Positions 11,129 to 19,105 of a stretch of 64,000 nucleotides of DNA are shown here, piece after piece (position 1 is the first letter of the stretch; every line of letters begins with the position of its first letter). Source of the DNA: Methylotenera sp. (GTDB lineage: Bacteria > Pseudomonadota > Gammaproteobacteria > Burkholderiales > Methylophilaceae); contig NZ_JAUXOY010000028.1 in assembly GCF_030684185.1 (NCBI RefSeq), positions 95,373 through 159,372 of the forward strand, in the 5' to 3' direction. Both the position numbers and the translations under genes were made by a program. The notes below the pieces were generated by a model. That model did no database searches and was not told where the DNA came from. It saw nothing but the letters and a program-made list of their open reading frames with translations.

Positions 11129-14100
11129 TTAAACAATATCTAATTGGTCAATCGCCTGCATAAGCCTATCGGTTTCAACCATCGCCTTGATGATTTTTTG
11201 ATAATGCAGAATATCCTCATAACCTAAGGTGCGACCTTTGCGGTCTTTAAGCCATTTTTGTGCTGGTTGGTAGCCACCGATATAAAACTCCCATGCAAGT
11301 TTTGGTACGCCTTCAAAATACTGCGTGCTATTGATATACACCTTGCCATCGTCATAGCGCGGCTTATCTACCAGGTTATTGCCATTTTCAGGGTAGCTGG
11401 TAATGAGTTGATTAATGGCTTCGCCTTCAAGCAAGTGCAATTGACGCAATTCACCGCCTAACGCTAATAGTTGCCAAAACTGTGTTGCATCACTTGGGTA
11501 TGGCACGCGTGGAAAGTCAATTTTAAGAAACTCTTTGTAGGTTTCGCGGTATATTGGGTTATGCAATACTGCATAGATATAATCTAGCAAATCAATCGGT
11601 GCAAATGTATTGGCTTGGTCGGTTTTTTCTGTGGTAAATGTTAACTCTAAGCCTGTGGCGATAGCCTCAACAATTTGCATGTTGAAATTAGGTGTGCGAG
11701 TGGTTTCAGCTAGTAAGTCGGTTGCATCCTGGTAAACGTAAAGCGGAAAAAGATAGTCTTGTCCTTTATTTCCGAGATAAAACGTACCGTGAGAAATTAT
11801 ATTTCTGGTTAAAAGAGTGTGAGAAAAGCTTTTATCTACATGCTGTCTATTAAGAATAAGCCCTAAATTTTCACCCCCCAGCATGTGGCGCATGACATTT
11901 TGCCTATTTCTATCAATCAAATTAGCATCGTAATAAATCGCTTGAAGGTCAAATGGACGATAAGTAATCGTTTTAATAAAATCCGTATCGGACTTACCTT
12001 TATTTCTTACTTTGCTAACTTCAAAATCTGAATTATCTTTTAAGTTGAATTCACGTTTAATCTCATCGTCACTAATACTTAAATCGTAAAAGCGCTGCAT
12101 ACGATTACTCAAAGCCTGCTGACTAATATCAATGACAAAATGGTCACGGTGGGTCTTAACTCCGCTGGAGCTTAATATAAACAATTCGTTGATGGAAAAT
12201 CCTTTTTGATAGATTTTCTCAATAGCCGCATCTTTTTGAATAAATAAATACTCAGGAGCTTTGAATTGGATTTGCTGCCAAGTCAAGTTGGCAATTGTAC
12301 TTTCATGGAGTGCTTTGTATTTAGCTTCACGCTTACCATACAAGCCATGATGAAAAACTTGCGCCAAACTATCTTTAGCTTTTTTACCTGTTTTTATAAA
12401 CAAGTTAATACTTACGCCCTGCATGATGTCAAACACGTTTTCGTCTTTGCTACCATCAGGCGCAGTTTCTTTTCTTTTGGCATCACCATGTAAATCTAAA
12501 ATATATATTTCATCAAAACTTTCCAGCAAGTTTTTGCGCATTTGTCGGTGAATCAGGCCATCAATAAAACTGTTGTTGCTAATGTAGGCCAGCACGCCTT
12601 CACTATTTTTATCAACAAAGTGTTGACCAAAGCGGATGAATTTAATGTAATCGTCTGATAGTGGCTGAATGTTGCGTTCATTCAAATCTTTCTTATAATC
12701 TACTAATAGCCTATTTATCCACTCGCTTTTATTACTGCTGCTCACAGCATAAGGCGGATTACCCATTACCACCATCACTGGTGCATCGCGCTTGATGTGA
12801 TTAGCCTCATTAGCCTCTGTGCTTAACCAACTGGCAAATAAAGTGCCAGTATCAGGGTGATGTTCTTCAAGGCTGTTTGTAAGGTAAACGCGTAAGCGCT
12901 CTGCATTACCTTCTGGTTTATAGCCTGTTTCAGTCAGCAGCATATCCAGCTTGAGGTGTGCCATCGCGTAGCTGGTCATCAGTAGCTCAAAGCCATTCAG
13001 GCGGGGTATCAAATGCTCCTTAACGTAGCCTGACCATGCTCCCTGCATTTTTGCAAACTGACTGTCGTAAATGTGCCGTATGGTTTGTGCCAAGAATGTA
13101 CCTGTACCAGTTGCTGGGTCTAGTATTTGAACGCGGTGTAATTCATGCTCTCTTTTAACCAGCTTGCCTTTGCTGCCAGCTTCAATCGCTTCTATCGTTA
13201 CTTTGGTTTTGCTGGTATCTGCCAAGCCCTGTGGCAGCTTAAAGTGGGTTTTGAGTATGTCGTCTACGGCTCGCACAATAAAGCTCACCACAGGCTCTGG
13301 CGTGTACCAAACACCACGAGATTTACGCAGTTTTGGGTCGTACTCAGCTAGGAATGTTTCATAGAAGTGAATAATTGGGTCGTGCTGCCGTGTGCTTTTA
13401 CCAAAGTTGTGCATGACGCTAGCAACATCGGTAGCAAGGAATATCAGCACCAGTTCATCTACTAGCCAAGTGAGGCGGTTATCTAGCTCGTAGCCTGCAA
13501 TGTACTGAAATAGCTTACGCAAAAATGGATTGCTTTGCGGTATGAGGGTCGCAGCTTCTTGGCGTGAGAATGTGGCTAGTGTCGGGTCGTGGTAACGTGC
13601 TGCAAACAAGCCGTAAGCGATGGTTTGCGCGTAAATGTCAGCGAAGCTGGTGTTATTGATGTCGTGAATTAAAATGCTTTTAAATGCCGCCATTTGCCCT
13701 TGCAGGTCGGTGGTGCATTGCGCTTTATCATCTTCATCTAAAGCGGATTTAATCACCTGCGCCATCAGTTTGGCTTTAGCCGCCATCATTTGTGCCAGCG
13801 TGGTGGGTGATTTAATCGTTTGGGTAATCTGTAATGCGAAGTTTTCAATTAGCGCGGTAAAGCGGTCAAAACTGTCAGGCTTGGCGTAGATTTTGCCGTT
13901 CTCAATAGTGGCAATTAAAACACTCTCAACTAACGCACCGTTTTTATAGAAATGAAACTCCAAATAGTCTGTAATAATCAGATTGTTTAACGCAGCTTTG
14001 TATCGGTCAAATTGCTCTTTATGTACTTTATCACCCAGCTTAACGCCTACGTCTTTAGCTTCAATATAGCCGATGGGGATGTCTTTACGGGTAAGGATGT

Positions 14101-14263
14101 AATCAGGTGCGCCACACTCAATGCGCTTGGGCTCGTTGGTCACCGCTACATCTTTTAGCAAGCTGGAAAGTAGTTGCTGCAAGTCACCACGATAGCTATG
14201 TTCGGTGCTGTTGCCCGCATTAAATAGCGAGCTTACATTGCCAATGTATTGTTGAATATCCAT
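11129..14263 (-). CDS. Single-chain type ISP-like restriction-modification enzyme (no helicase)
   Basis: A 1044-residue protein that joins nuclease, methyltransferase and target-recognition parts. N-terminal PD-(D/E)xK-like motif: PD at residues 53-54 and E68-A69-K70 in GAPDYILTR...GYIEAKD. N6-adenine methyltransferase motif I is DPATGTGTF at 382-390 and motif IV is NPPYA at 502-506. The C-terminal half (about 600-1040) fits the target-recognition/type ISP C-terminal region (TYRPFDLQAIYYD, FYIGGYQPAQKWLKDRKGR). No Walker A or DEAD-box helicase motifs are seen, unlike true type ISP enzymes such as LlaGI, so it may cut more like a type IIG/IIL enzyme. It is cargo at the left island end. It starts at ATG 14,263. 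Confidence 0.88.
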   Translation of the reverse strand: MDIQQYIGNVSSLFNAGNSTEHSYRGDLQQLLSSLLKDVAVTNEPKRIECGAPDYILTRKDIPIGYIEAKDVGVKLGDKVHKEQFDRYKAALNNLIITDYLEFHFYKNGALVESVLIATIENGKIYAKPDSFDRFTALIENFALQITQTIKSPTTLAQMMAAKAKLMAQVIKSALDEDDKAQCTTDLQGQMAAFKSILIHDINNTSFADIYAQTIAYGLFAARYHDPTLATFSRQEAATLIPQSNPFLRKLFQYIAGYELDNRLTWLVDELVLIFLATDVASVMHNFGKSTRQHDPIIHFYETFLAEYDPKLRKSRGVWYTPEPVVSFIVRAVDDILKTHFKLPQGLADTSKTKVTIEAIEAGSKGKLVKREHELHRVQILDPATGTGTFLAQTIRHIYDSQFAKMQGAWSGYVKEHLIPRLNGFELLMTSYAMAHLKLDMLLTETGYKPEGNAERLRVYLTNSLEEHHPDTGTLFASWLSTEANEANHIKRDAPVMVVMGNPPYAVSSSNKSEWINRLLVDYKKDLNERNIQPLSDDYIKFIRFGQHFVDKNSEGVLAYISNNSFIDGLIHRQMRKNLLESFDEIYILDLHGDAKRKETAPDGSKDENVFDIMQGVSINLFIKTGKKAKDSLAQVFHHGLYGKREAKYKALHESTIANLTWQQIQFKAPEYLFIQKDAAIEKIYQKGFSINELFILSSSGVKTHRDHFVIDISQQALSNRMQRFYDLSISDDEIKREFNLKDNSDFEVSKVRNKGKSDTDFIKTITYRPFDLQAIYYDANLIDRNRQNVMRHMLGGENLGLILNRQHVDKSFSHTLLTRNIISHGTFYLGNKGQDYLFPLYVYQDATDLLAETTRTPNFNMQIVEAIATGLELTFTTEKTDQANTFAPIDLLDYIYAVLHNPIYRETYKEFLKIDFPRVPYPSDATQFWQLLALGGELRQLHLLEGEAINQLITSYPENGNNLVDKPRYDDGKVYINSTQYFEGVPKLAWEFYIGGYQPAQKWLKDRKGRTLGYEDILHYQKIIKAMVETDRLMQAIDQLDIV

Positions 14264-14379
14264 AGGTGCGCTTATTATTTTTTTGAAGTGTATTTAATGA
14301 TAGCACCGAGATTGATTGTCAAAAAATTAACTTGATTATAATTTTATGTGGTTAGCTTAGTCATAATAACTAGCAATAC

Positions 14380-14781
14380 TTAATTACCAACCAGTTGTGC
14401 AACGATAGCACCCGCGGACAATGCTAGTGCTACTAGCGAGAGACCAATAGACCAGAGTTGATGCCGATGCTCAAGGTTATGATTAGCTAGAATTGCTGCT
14501 AAATATGGAAAATTAACCGCATGATGTTTTTTTCCAGCCGCAAGTGCAAATAGATGTGTAGTTATATTATCTGCTACTTTGTATCTATGTTTTGCATCTA
14601 AGTGATAGTAAAGATATCCAAATATTAACTCTGGCTTACATTTCAATTTATCAGCTACTTTTGTAACATCAATAGCAATATATGGGTCGTTTTCTCCAGG
14701 CTTATCTCCAGGGTAATCAGGCTCATAGATTTCATAAATGCAACGTAAAACTTCTCTTTCTGTAGGTGGCTTATTTGTCAT
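14380..14781 (-). CDS. Uncharacterised protein: winged-helix-like N-terminus and C-terminal membrane segment
   Basis: A 133-residue protein I do not recognise. The first ~85 residues (EREVLRCIYEIYEP... IDVTKVADKLKCKPELIFGYLYYHLD) look like a small winged-helix DNA-binding fold; a His-rich amphipathic stretch (FPYLAAILANHNLEHRHQLW) follows; the last ~25 residues (SIGLSLVALALSAGAIVAQL) form one transmembrane helix. The start at ATG 14,781 is preferred over TTG 14,790. It is encoded 116 nt upstream of the restriction enzyme on the same strand, so it may be co-expressed or act as a membrane-linked partner; that is inference. Confidence 0.7.
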   Translation of the reverse strand: MTNKPPTEREVLRCIYEIYEPDYPGDKPGENDPYIAIDVTKVADKLKCKPELIFGYLYYHLDAKHRYKVADNITTHLFALAAGKKHHAVNFPYLAAILANHNLEHRHQLWSIGLSLVALALSAGAIVAQLVGN

Positions 14782-14986
14782 TGTGCGCAACCTTGGATAT
14801 AGAGACCAATGGGACTCTAATTAATAAAAAAAATATTTGGATTCATGGTTGGAATCCCCTATTCCTATTAATTATAGTCTAACCTAAGTATTACCTTGTT
14901 TTTTGACTTTTAATTATTAGATTTACCTTTATCAAAGCTTTAAAAATAATTCCATTAGAGTTTTATACATGGATGTAAGCAAGTGC

Positions 14987-15245
14987 AATTCTATTACATT
15001 GGCAAGCTTCTACTTACACTTTTGGTTTACTGTAATAAGCTGACGTTTTCAGCGAAGTTGCCCCAAAGACTTCATTTGTATTGCATTCCGTTGAATTTGT
15101 TAAATTCCTCACTTGTTGGTCTGATTGCAACAATATTCTCATTAAACGCTGCGCTTGCTACTGCGGCATATTCAGATAAAGTGTTAGGCAAATTGACTTG
15201 TTTATAGGCATTAGTCCAATTTTCATCTTTGAAATGTCTAATCAT
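14987..15245. repeat. Cargo repeat, copy A (partial)
   Basis: About 255 bp alignable by eye with 17,622-17,875. The best part is 14,987-15,073, sharing TACTTACACTTTTGGTTTA and GAAGTTGCCCCAAAGACTTC with copy B. The remainder is more diverged but still codes, on the minus strand, for a peptide homologous to that in copy B. The copy ends without the upstream segment that copies B and C share. Confidence 0.65.
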
Positions 15246-15278
15246 TACAAGATTTGGTTTGTCAGACGTAAACAGCAA
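15072..15278 (-). pseudogene. Short ORF or gene remnant sharing a peptide family with 17,722-17,940
   Basis: A 68-codon frame opening at TTG and with no clear ribosome-binding site. Its peptide contains NWTNAY, LPNTLSEYAAVASAAF and IVAIRP and aligns with the peptide at 17,722-17,940 (DWSNAY, LPSLKGYVNATKAEF, IAAIRP). The conservation at protein level across diverged DNA suggests both descend from a real coding sequence, but neither has a good start. It is probably the C-terminal end of a gene truncated by recombination, though a very small functional protein is possible. Confidence 0.4.
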
Positions 15279-15343
15279 TTTTATGGTTGTTTAGATTTCC
15301 ATCATTATTTATCAAATAATAAGTTTTACTTTGCCTTATTTAT

Positions 15344-15793
15344 TCACCAAAAACTTGCGCAGAGCCGATTTATTTCTGCATTATCTTTAAGCTCTTGTTG
15401 AGCAATCTCCAACTTATATTTAAGCTCATTTTGTAAACGCGCTTTTTCTGCTGCTACTACTGATTTATCTTCTTCTACATCCCGATAAAGATAAGTTGGT
15501 TTACCAACAATATCGTAACCACCTGTAAATTTAACGGGTGCGGCTTCTGCTGATTTCACAACGCCAGATAATAGCGACTCATACTGTGCAACTGAATGTT
15601 TTTTTGATGTACATTCTATGATTGGTAGCCATTTTTTCCCGATTTTTGATGCAATACTTGTCTGGTGTGTTAATCGGTCAAATCTATATATTTCATTGTT
15701 ACCTGTAATATAGTCATACCTGAACCACCATGCTAGGCCACAAAGCCCACATATAATTAACAACAGTTTCTTTTTACTAATAATAATTTCCAA
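15344..15793 (-). CDS. Uncharacterised membrane-anchored protein
   Basis: About 149 residues if translation starts at TTG 15,793, which has GGAGG 9 nt upstream; no ATG fits. The N-terminus is a single membrane anchor (LLLIICGLCGLAWWF) followed by a soluble domain on the far side of the membrane. Features are a C-terminal charged helix (EKARLQNELKYKLEIAQQEL) and a final CASFW. Two further cysteines lie in the anchor (CGLC) and one near residue 60. I cannot assign a family. It is cargo of the island, between the remnant at 15.1 kb and the Sel1 gene. Confidence 0.6.
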   Translation of the reverse strand: MEIIISKKKLLLIICGLCGLAWWFRYDYITGNNEIYRFDRLTHQTSIASKIGKKWLPIIECTSKKHSVAQYESLLSGVVKSAEAAPVKFTGGYDIVGKPTYLYRDVEEDKSVVAAEKARLQNELKYKLEIAQQELKDNAEINRLCASFW

Positions 15794-15978
15794 TTTCAAT
15801 TGCCTCCGCAACAAATCAATAAGTCAGAACTTTAAGCTAAACTAGATATGCCTGTACATTCAATGTGTTTGCACCTCCTATTATTTCACCTGAAGTCCGT
15901 CAGGACATTATTAGCTCCTCTTGTCGTTAATGCCTTAAAGTAGATAACCCTATTGCTCTTTTCTAATTTTTATACCTG

Positions 15979-17214
15979 CTACTCGCAGGCCTTATAATTG
16001 CGTTTTTTACATTCTCCAGCTAATTTCTGTGCTTCTGCAATTTGACCTTGTGTCATATTTTTTGCAATAGCATTACGAAGTTTCACTGCACGACTGTCCC
16101 CATTACTTGCTGCCAAGTTTGCCCAAAGATGTGCATTAATTAAATCTTTCGCAACGCCTTCACCTAAGAAATACATGTTGCTTAATCCAGATTGCCCTGC
16201 AGGATGTCCCTGCTCTGCAGCTCTTTTATACCAATCAACTGCTTGCTTATAATCTTCTATCACTCCTTGACCTAATAGGTACATGGTACCAAGTGTAAAT
16301 TGTGCAACCGCATGCCCTTGCTCTGCCGATTTAATGAGCCAGTAAGCTGCTTGATTGTAGTCTTGAGCAACTCCTTTGGCATTGTGATACATAAGTCCGA
16401 GATTATATTCAGCGTCAATGTCCCCTTGCTCGGCAGCCTTTCTGAACCAGTCAGCTGCCTGTTTGTAATCTTGAGCTACACCTTGACCATAGTCATAAAA
16501 AATTCCAAGATTATATTGTCCAGTTACATTTCCTTGTTCTGCAGCTTTTCTGTACCAATCAATTGCTTGTTTGTAGTCTTGCGTTACTCCTTGGGCCTGA
16601 GAGTACTTAAAACCAAGGCTAGCTTGCGCTGCTGCATTTCCTTGTTCTGCAGATTTTCTATACCAATAAGCTGCTTGAGTATGGTCTTGAGTTACACCTT
16701 GACCTTGGTCATACATGTTTGCAAGATTGTATTGAGCTGATGAATATCCTTGCTCTGCAGCTTTTTTATACCAATCAACTGCCTTCTTGAAATCTTGAGT
16801 TACACCATCACTGTAAATTACACCAAGATTATATTGTGCAGATATATTTCCTTGCTCTGCGGCTTTTTTGAACCAGTAAGCTGCTTTACTATTATCTTTT
16901 GTTACCCCCTTACCTTGCTGATATAAAATACCGAGGTTATATTGAGCATCTTCATTCCCTTTTGAGGCAGGCATTTCATACAACTCTGCCGCCTGATTAT
17001 AGTCTTGCGCTACGCCTTGGCCTTTCTCATACATATATCCAAGATTCGTTTGAGCTTTTGAATTACCAAGTTCTGCTAATGACTGAAATAGTTTAATTGC
17101 CTCTACAAAATTTCCTTTTTTGTACTCCTCAGTAGCATCTTCATATTGTCCAGCATTTGCTAATCCACTAAGTAATATCAATAAGGCAGATAAACAAACA
17201 ATTGAAATTTTCAC
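15979..17214 (-). CDS. Secreted Sel1-like repeat (TPR-like) protein
   Basis: 411 residues with a signal peptide (cleavage expected after LANA, about residue 21), one TPR-like half (ATEEYKKGNFVEAIKLFQSLAE) and about nine Sel1 repeats of 36 residues built on AQYNLGxxYxxGxGVxQDYxQAxxWxxKAAEQG. The third repeat is two residues short (YSDGVTQDF). Solenoids of this type bind other proteins; the export signal places it in the periplasm or outside. The last repeat and the C-terminus (NAHLWANLAASNGDS... QKLAGECKKRNYKACE) match the usual family end. At DNA level this is a 108-bp tandem array, prone to gain or loss of units. Island cargo. Confidence 0.85.
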   Translation of the reverse strand: MKISIVCLSALLILLSGLANAGQYEDATEEYKKGNFVEAIKLFQSLAELGNSKAQTNLGYMYEKGQGVAQDYNQAAELYEMPASKGNEDAQYNLGILYQQGKGVTKDNSKAAYWFKKAAEQGNISAQYNLGVIYSDGVTQDFKKAVDWYKKAAEQGYSSAQYNLANMYDQGQGVTQDHTQAAYWYRKSAEQGNAAAQASLGFKYSQAQGVTQDYKQAIDWYRKAAEQGNVTGQYNLGIFYDYGQGVAQDYKQAADWFRKAAEQGDIDAEYNLGLMYHNAKGVAQDYNQAAYWLIKSAEQGHAVAQFTLGTMYLLGQGVIEDYKQAVDWYKRAAEQGHPAGQSGLSNMYFLGEGVAKDLINAHLWANLAASNGDSRAVKLRNAIAKNMTQGQIAEAQKLAGECKKRNYKACE

Positions 17215-17721
17215 GCAGGCTCACTTTTATATAAATCAATATGGAAATGCAAAAAATTTCACATCATCATTGGTACAACTTTAATTGCTAATCGTACCAT
17301 TGAAAATATAGAAAGTACCATCAGAGGCTACCCATTAGTAACATCTCAATTGCTGCAATTATTAACTTTTTTATCTAGTTCATGATTGATTTTTATGGTT
17401 AGTTATTTACTGTAATTCATACTAAATGCTTACCCCAATTAAACATATAGCCCTATTGGGTTTATTGGTAACTTAGGTTGATACAAACATCCCCGTAAAA
17501 TACCCGTAATATTTATTGACTCAAGTTGATAAATGCATTGTAAATATCAATCGGTTTTAATCTATTTCAGGCACGATTAAGAATTTATAACAAAGCTATT
17601 AAGCTGTCCTTAAACACGCGTAAACCAATTACATTGACATGCTACTACTTACACTTTTGGTTTATTGTGAAAAGCTGGTGTTTTCAACGAAGTTGCCCCA
17701 AAGACTTCCGCTATTTTGGGT
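17215..17721. other. Long non-coding stretch upstream of the Sel1 gene
   Basis: About 500 AT-rich bases without a supported gene. 17,215-17,418 would hold the Sel1 gene promoter, but no clear hexamers are visible. 17,419-17,680 is the segment shared with copy C, and the end overlaps the part shared with copy A. Frames on either strand are short and lack ribosome-binding sites. Confidence 0.5.
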
Positions 17722-17875
17722 TCATTTGAATTGGTCAATTCCTGTGTTTGCTGGTCTGATTGCTGCAATTTCGCTACCAAACTCTGCCTTTGTTGCATTG
17801 ACATACCCTTTAAGAGATGGAAGCATATTTGTTGTGACATAAGCATTACTCCAATCTACATCACTGAAATTATCA
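17419..17875. repeat. Cargo repeat, copy B (most complete)
   Basis: 17,419-17,680 aligns with copy C (18,395-18,656), and 17,622-17,875 with copy A. The strongest B/C blocks are TAAATGCTTACCCCAATTAA and a ~78-bp block at 17,485-17,562 containing CCGTAAAATACCCGTAATAT and GATAAATGCATTGTAAATAT. B therefore bridges the two partial copies. The repeats flank the lipoprotein gene, as would be left by duplication of a cargo module. Confidence 0.75.
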
Positions 17876-17940
17876 ACCTTACCACTATTTAGTTTCTCAG
17901 AAGAAAAATTGGCTACTGAGCATATTTGATTACTGCAAAC
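17722..17940 (-). pseudogene. Gene remnant, C-terminal fragment related to 15,072-15,278
   Basis: An open frame of 72 codons ending in TGA at 17,722 that overlaps the 3' end of the lipoprotein gene in another frame. It contains FSDVDWSNAY, MLPSLKGYVNATKAEF and IAAIRP, homologous to the frame at 15,072-15,278. It has no start codon of its own near the beginning, so it is probably the tail of a lost gene, joined to the lipoprotein gene by recombination. A programmed frameshift from the lipoprotein gene is a less likely alternative. Confidence 0.4.
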
Positions 17941-18302
17941 TGCATACTTTTTACATTCGTAGCCATATAAAACCCCGAAGAGGCACGAAGAATGCCAGAG
18001 AATGTAGTGTTGTTAGTAACTTGAACAGCTGCGTCACCACCTTTTTCCTTAACTTTGTTTGCAACCGCAGACCTAATCATTGACTCATCTCCAATTCCGC
18101 TACCAACCTCACTTACTACCATGCCCACAATTGAGTATTTACGAGGTGGAGAACCATTTGCCCAAAATTCAACACCATTTACAATAACCTTCGTACCACC
18201 TTCACCTTCGTAAAGATTGTTTTTTCCTTCATATGGCTGAAAGTCAGTGGTTGCACACCCAGTTAGTAAAGTTACAAGGAATAACGTAATAAAAAGGCGC
18301 AT
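17913..18302 (-). CDS. Small predicted lipoprotein
   Basis: 129 residues with a lipoprotein signal peptide: LVTLLTGCATTD places the lipidated cysteine at residue 16. The mature part (VIVNGVEFWANG, KYSIVGMVVSEV, VANKVKEKGGDAAVQV, FAVIKYA) has the alternating pattern of a small alpha/beta fold of the kind seen in YbjQ-like or GGDA-type lipoproteins; this is a resemblance, not an assignment. It lies between repeat copies B and C in the island cargo zone. Confidence 0.7.
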   Translation of the reverse strand: MRLFITLFLVTLLTGCATTDFQPYEGKNNLYEGEGGTKVIVNGVEFWANGSPPRKYSIVGMVVSEVGSGIGDESMIRSAVANKVKEKGGDAAVQVTNNTTFSGILRASSGFYMATNVKSMQFAVIKYAQ

Positions 18303-18637
18303 TGATTTTCTTTCAAAGTGTGAATGTAGGTTGTGGAAAAATAAAGATACAACTGGCGATAAGAATTCTGAACGGTCTCTCTAATAACTAAGCAATACTA
18401 AATGCTTACCCCAATTAAACATATAGCCCAATTGAGTTAACTCTTAATTGGGCTGGAGCAAACATCACCGTAAAATACCCGTAATATTGATTGATTGAAG
18501 TTGATAAATGCATTGTAAATATCAATCGGCTTTAATCCGCTTTCTAACGCGCCATGGATAAAAGCTATGTTGCTGTGCTTTAATCGCGTACAAGCTCATT
18601 GCGTAGTGGCACCACTACTTATATTTTTGGTTTGCCG
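18303..18637. other. Intergenic stretch upstream of the lipoprotein gene
   Basis: About 335 bases without a supported gene, mostly repeat copy C. The first ~90 bases next to the lipoprotein start should hold its promoter; I see no clear hexamers. Confidence 0.45.
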
Positions 18638-18656
18638 TTAAAAGCTGGCACCATAT
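18395..18656. repeat. Cargo repeat, copy C
   Basis: Aligns with 17,419-17,680 over about 260 bp, best in TAAATGCTTACCCCAATTAA and in the ~78-bp block at 18,459-18,537. An inverted repeat, AGCCCAATTGAG...CTTAATTGGGCT (about 18,425-18,453), is better preserved here than in copy B and could form a stem. The right end overlaps the stop codon of the small ORF at 18,638-18,781. Confidence 0.75.
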
Positions 18657-18781
18657 TGATTGACAGCGACAATTTCAAAGAGTAACTTGTTATCTCGGTC
18701 TTTCATTTTATTAGCTACGCTCGCAAGTACGGGATGACGAGTAGCTAAATCTGAAAGGCCGTTTTCGTTTCTAGCAGACAT
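18638..18781 (-). CDS. Possible 47-residue ORF, or remnant
   Basis: Minus-strand ATG frame of 47 codons (MSARNENGLSDLATRHP... NKLLFEIVAVNQYGASF). It has a protein-like composition, but no strong ribosome-binding site. Directly upstream, in another frame, is a second open stretch without a start (SETAIQVVEGFAYDLGDDSY, stop at about 18,790), so the two may be halves of one frameshifted gene. No family recognised. Confidence 0.35.
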   Translation of the reverse strand: MSARNENGLSDLATRHPVLASVANKMKDRDNKLLFEIVAVNQYGASF

Positions 18782-18923
18782 CAATTGGTAGAATCATAGC
18801 TGTCATCGCCCAAATCATAGGCAAAGCCTTCAACAACTTGTATTGCTGTTTCAGACTTGCCCTAACCTTACAATTAACCTATTTAGCTAGCTGATTATGC
18901 AAAGACCCAAAATTGATAATCTG

Positions 18924-19103
18924 TCATATCTCACTTTCCAGTATATTTATTAAATCATTCTTGTGCGTTTTGATTAAAACCGCTAAATCGTTATCAATCC
19001 AGCGGGCTTGCTTTACCTCTAACATATCGCCATTTAGCGTAACGACAATCTCACATTCAAGCATTGCATTTAGTAGGTCGTTTGCGTTGTTGATGATATA
19101 CAT
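18924..19103 (-). CDS. 59-residue protein resembling a TubC N-terminal docking domain
   Basis: A small ORF directly after the primase gene: ATG 19,103 lies just inside the primase 3' end (stop at 19,106), so the genes nearly abut. The pattern NDLLNAMLECEIVVTLNGDMLEV... WIDNDLAVLIKTHKNDLINIL matches the beta-hairpin/helix layout of TubC_N docking domains, which also occur in phage and island primase operons. Its TGA overlaps an ATGA start of a 10-codon frame that stops almost at once, suggesting that a following gene was lost at the junction with the cargo zone. Confidence 0.6.
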   Translation of the reverse strand: MYIINNANDLLNAMLECEIVVTLNGDMLEVKQARWIDNDLAVLIKTHKNDLINILESEI

Positions 19104-19105
19104 GA

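Noticed and set aside
14983..15207. 74-codon plus-strand ORF
   Set aside because: It is antisense to repeat copy A and to the conserved minus-strand peptide; no ribosome-binding site.
16300..16740. 146-codon plus-strand ORF
   Set aside because: It is the antisense of the Sel1 repeats; its own repeat pattern simply mirrors them, with no ribosome-binding site.
15979..17100. Regular ~108-bp repeats that could be taken for a CRISPR or other array
   Set aside because: They are in-frame 36-residue Sel1 repeats of one coding sequence; units are diverged and contiguous, with no unique spacers.
17419..18656. Cargo repeats as integron attC sites
   Set aside because: A TAAC-type left end appears in one copy, but no matching GTTRRRY right end is found, the copies are too long, and no integron integrase is present.
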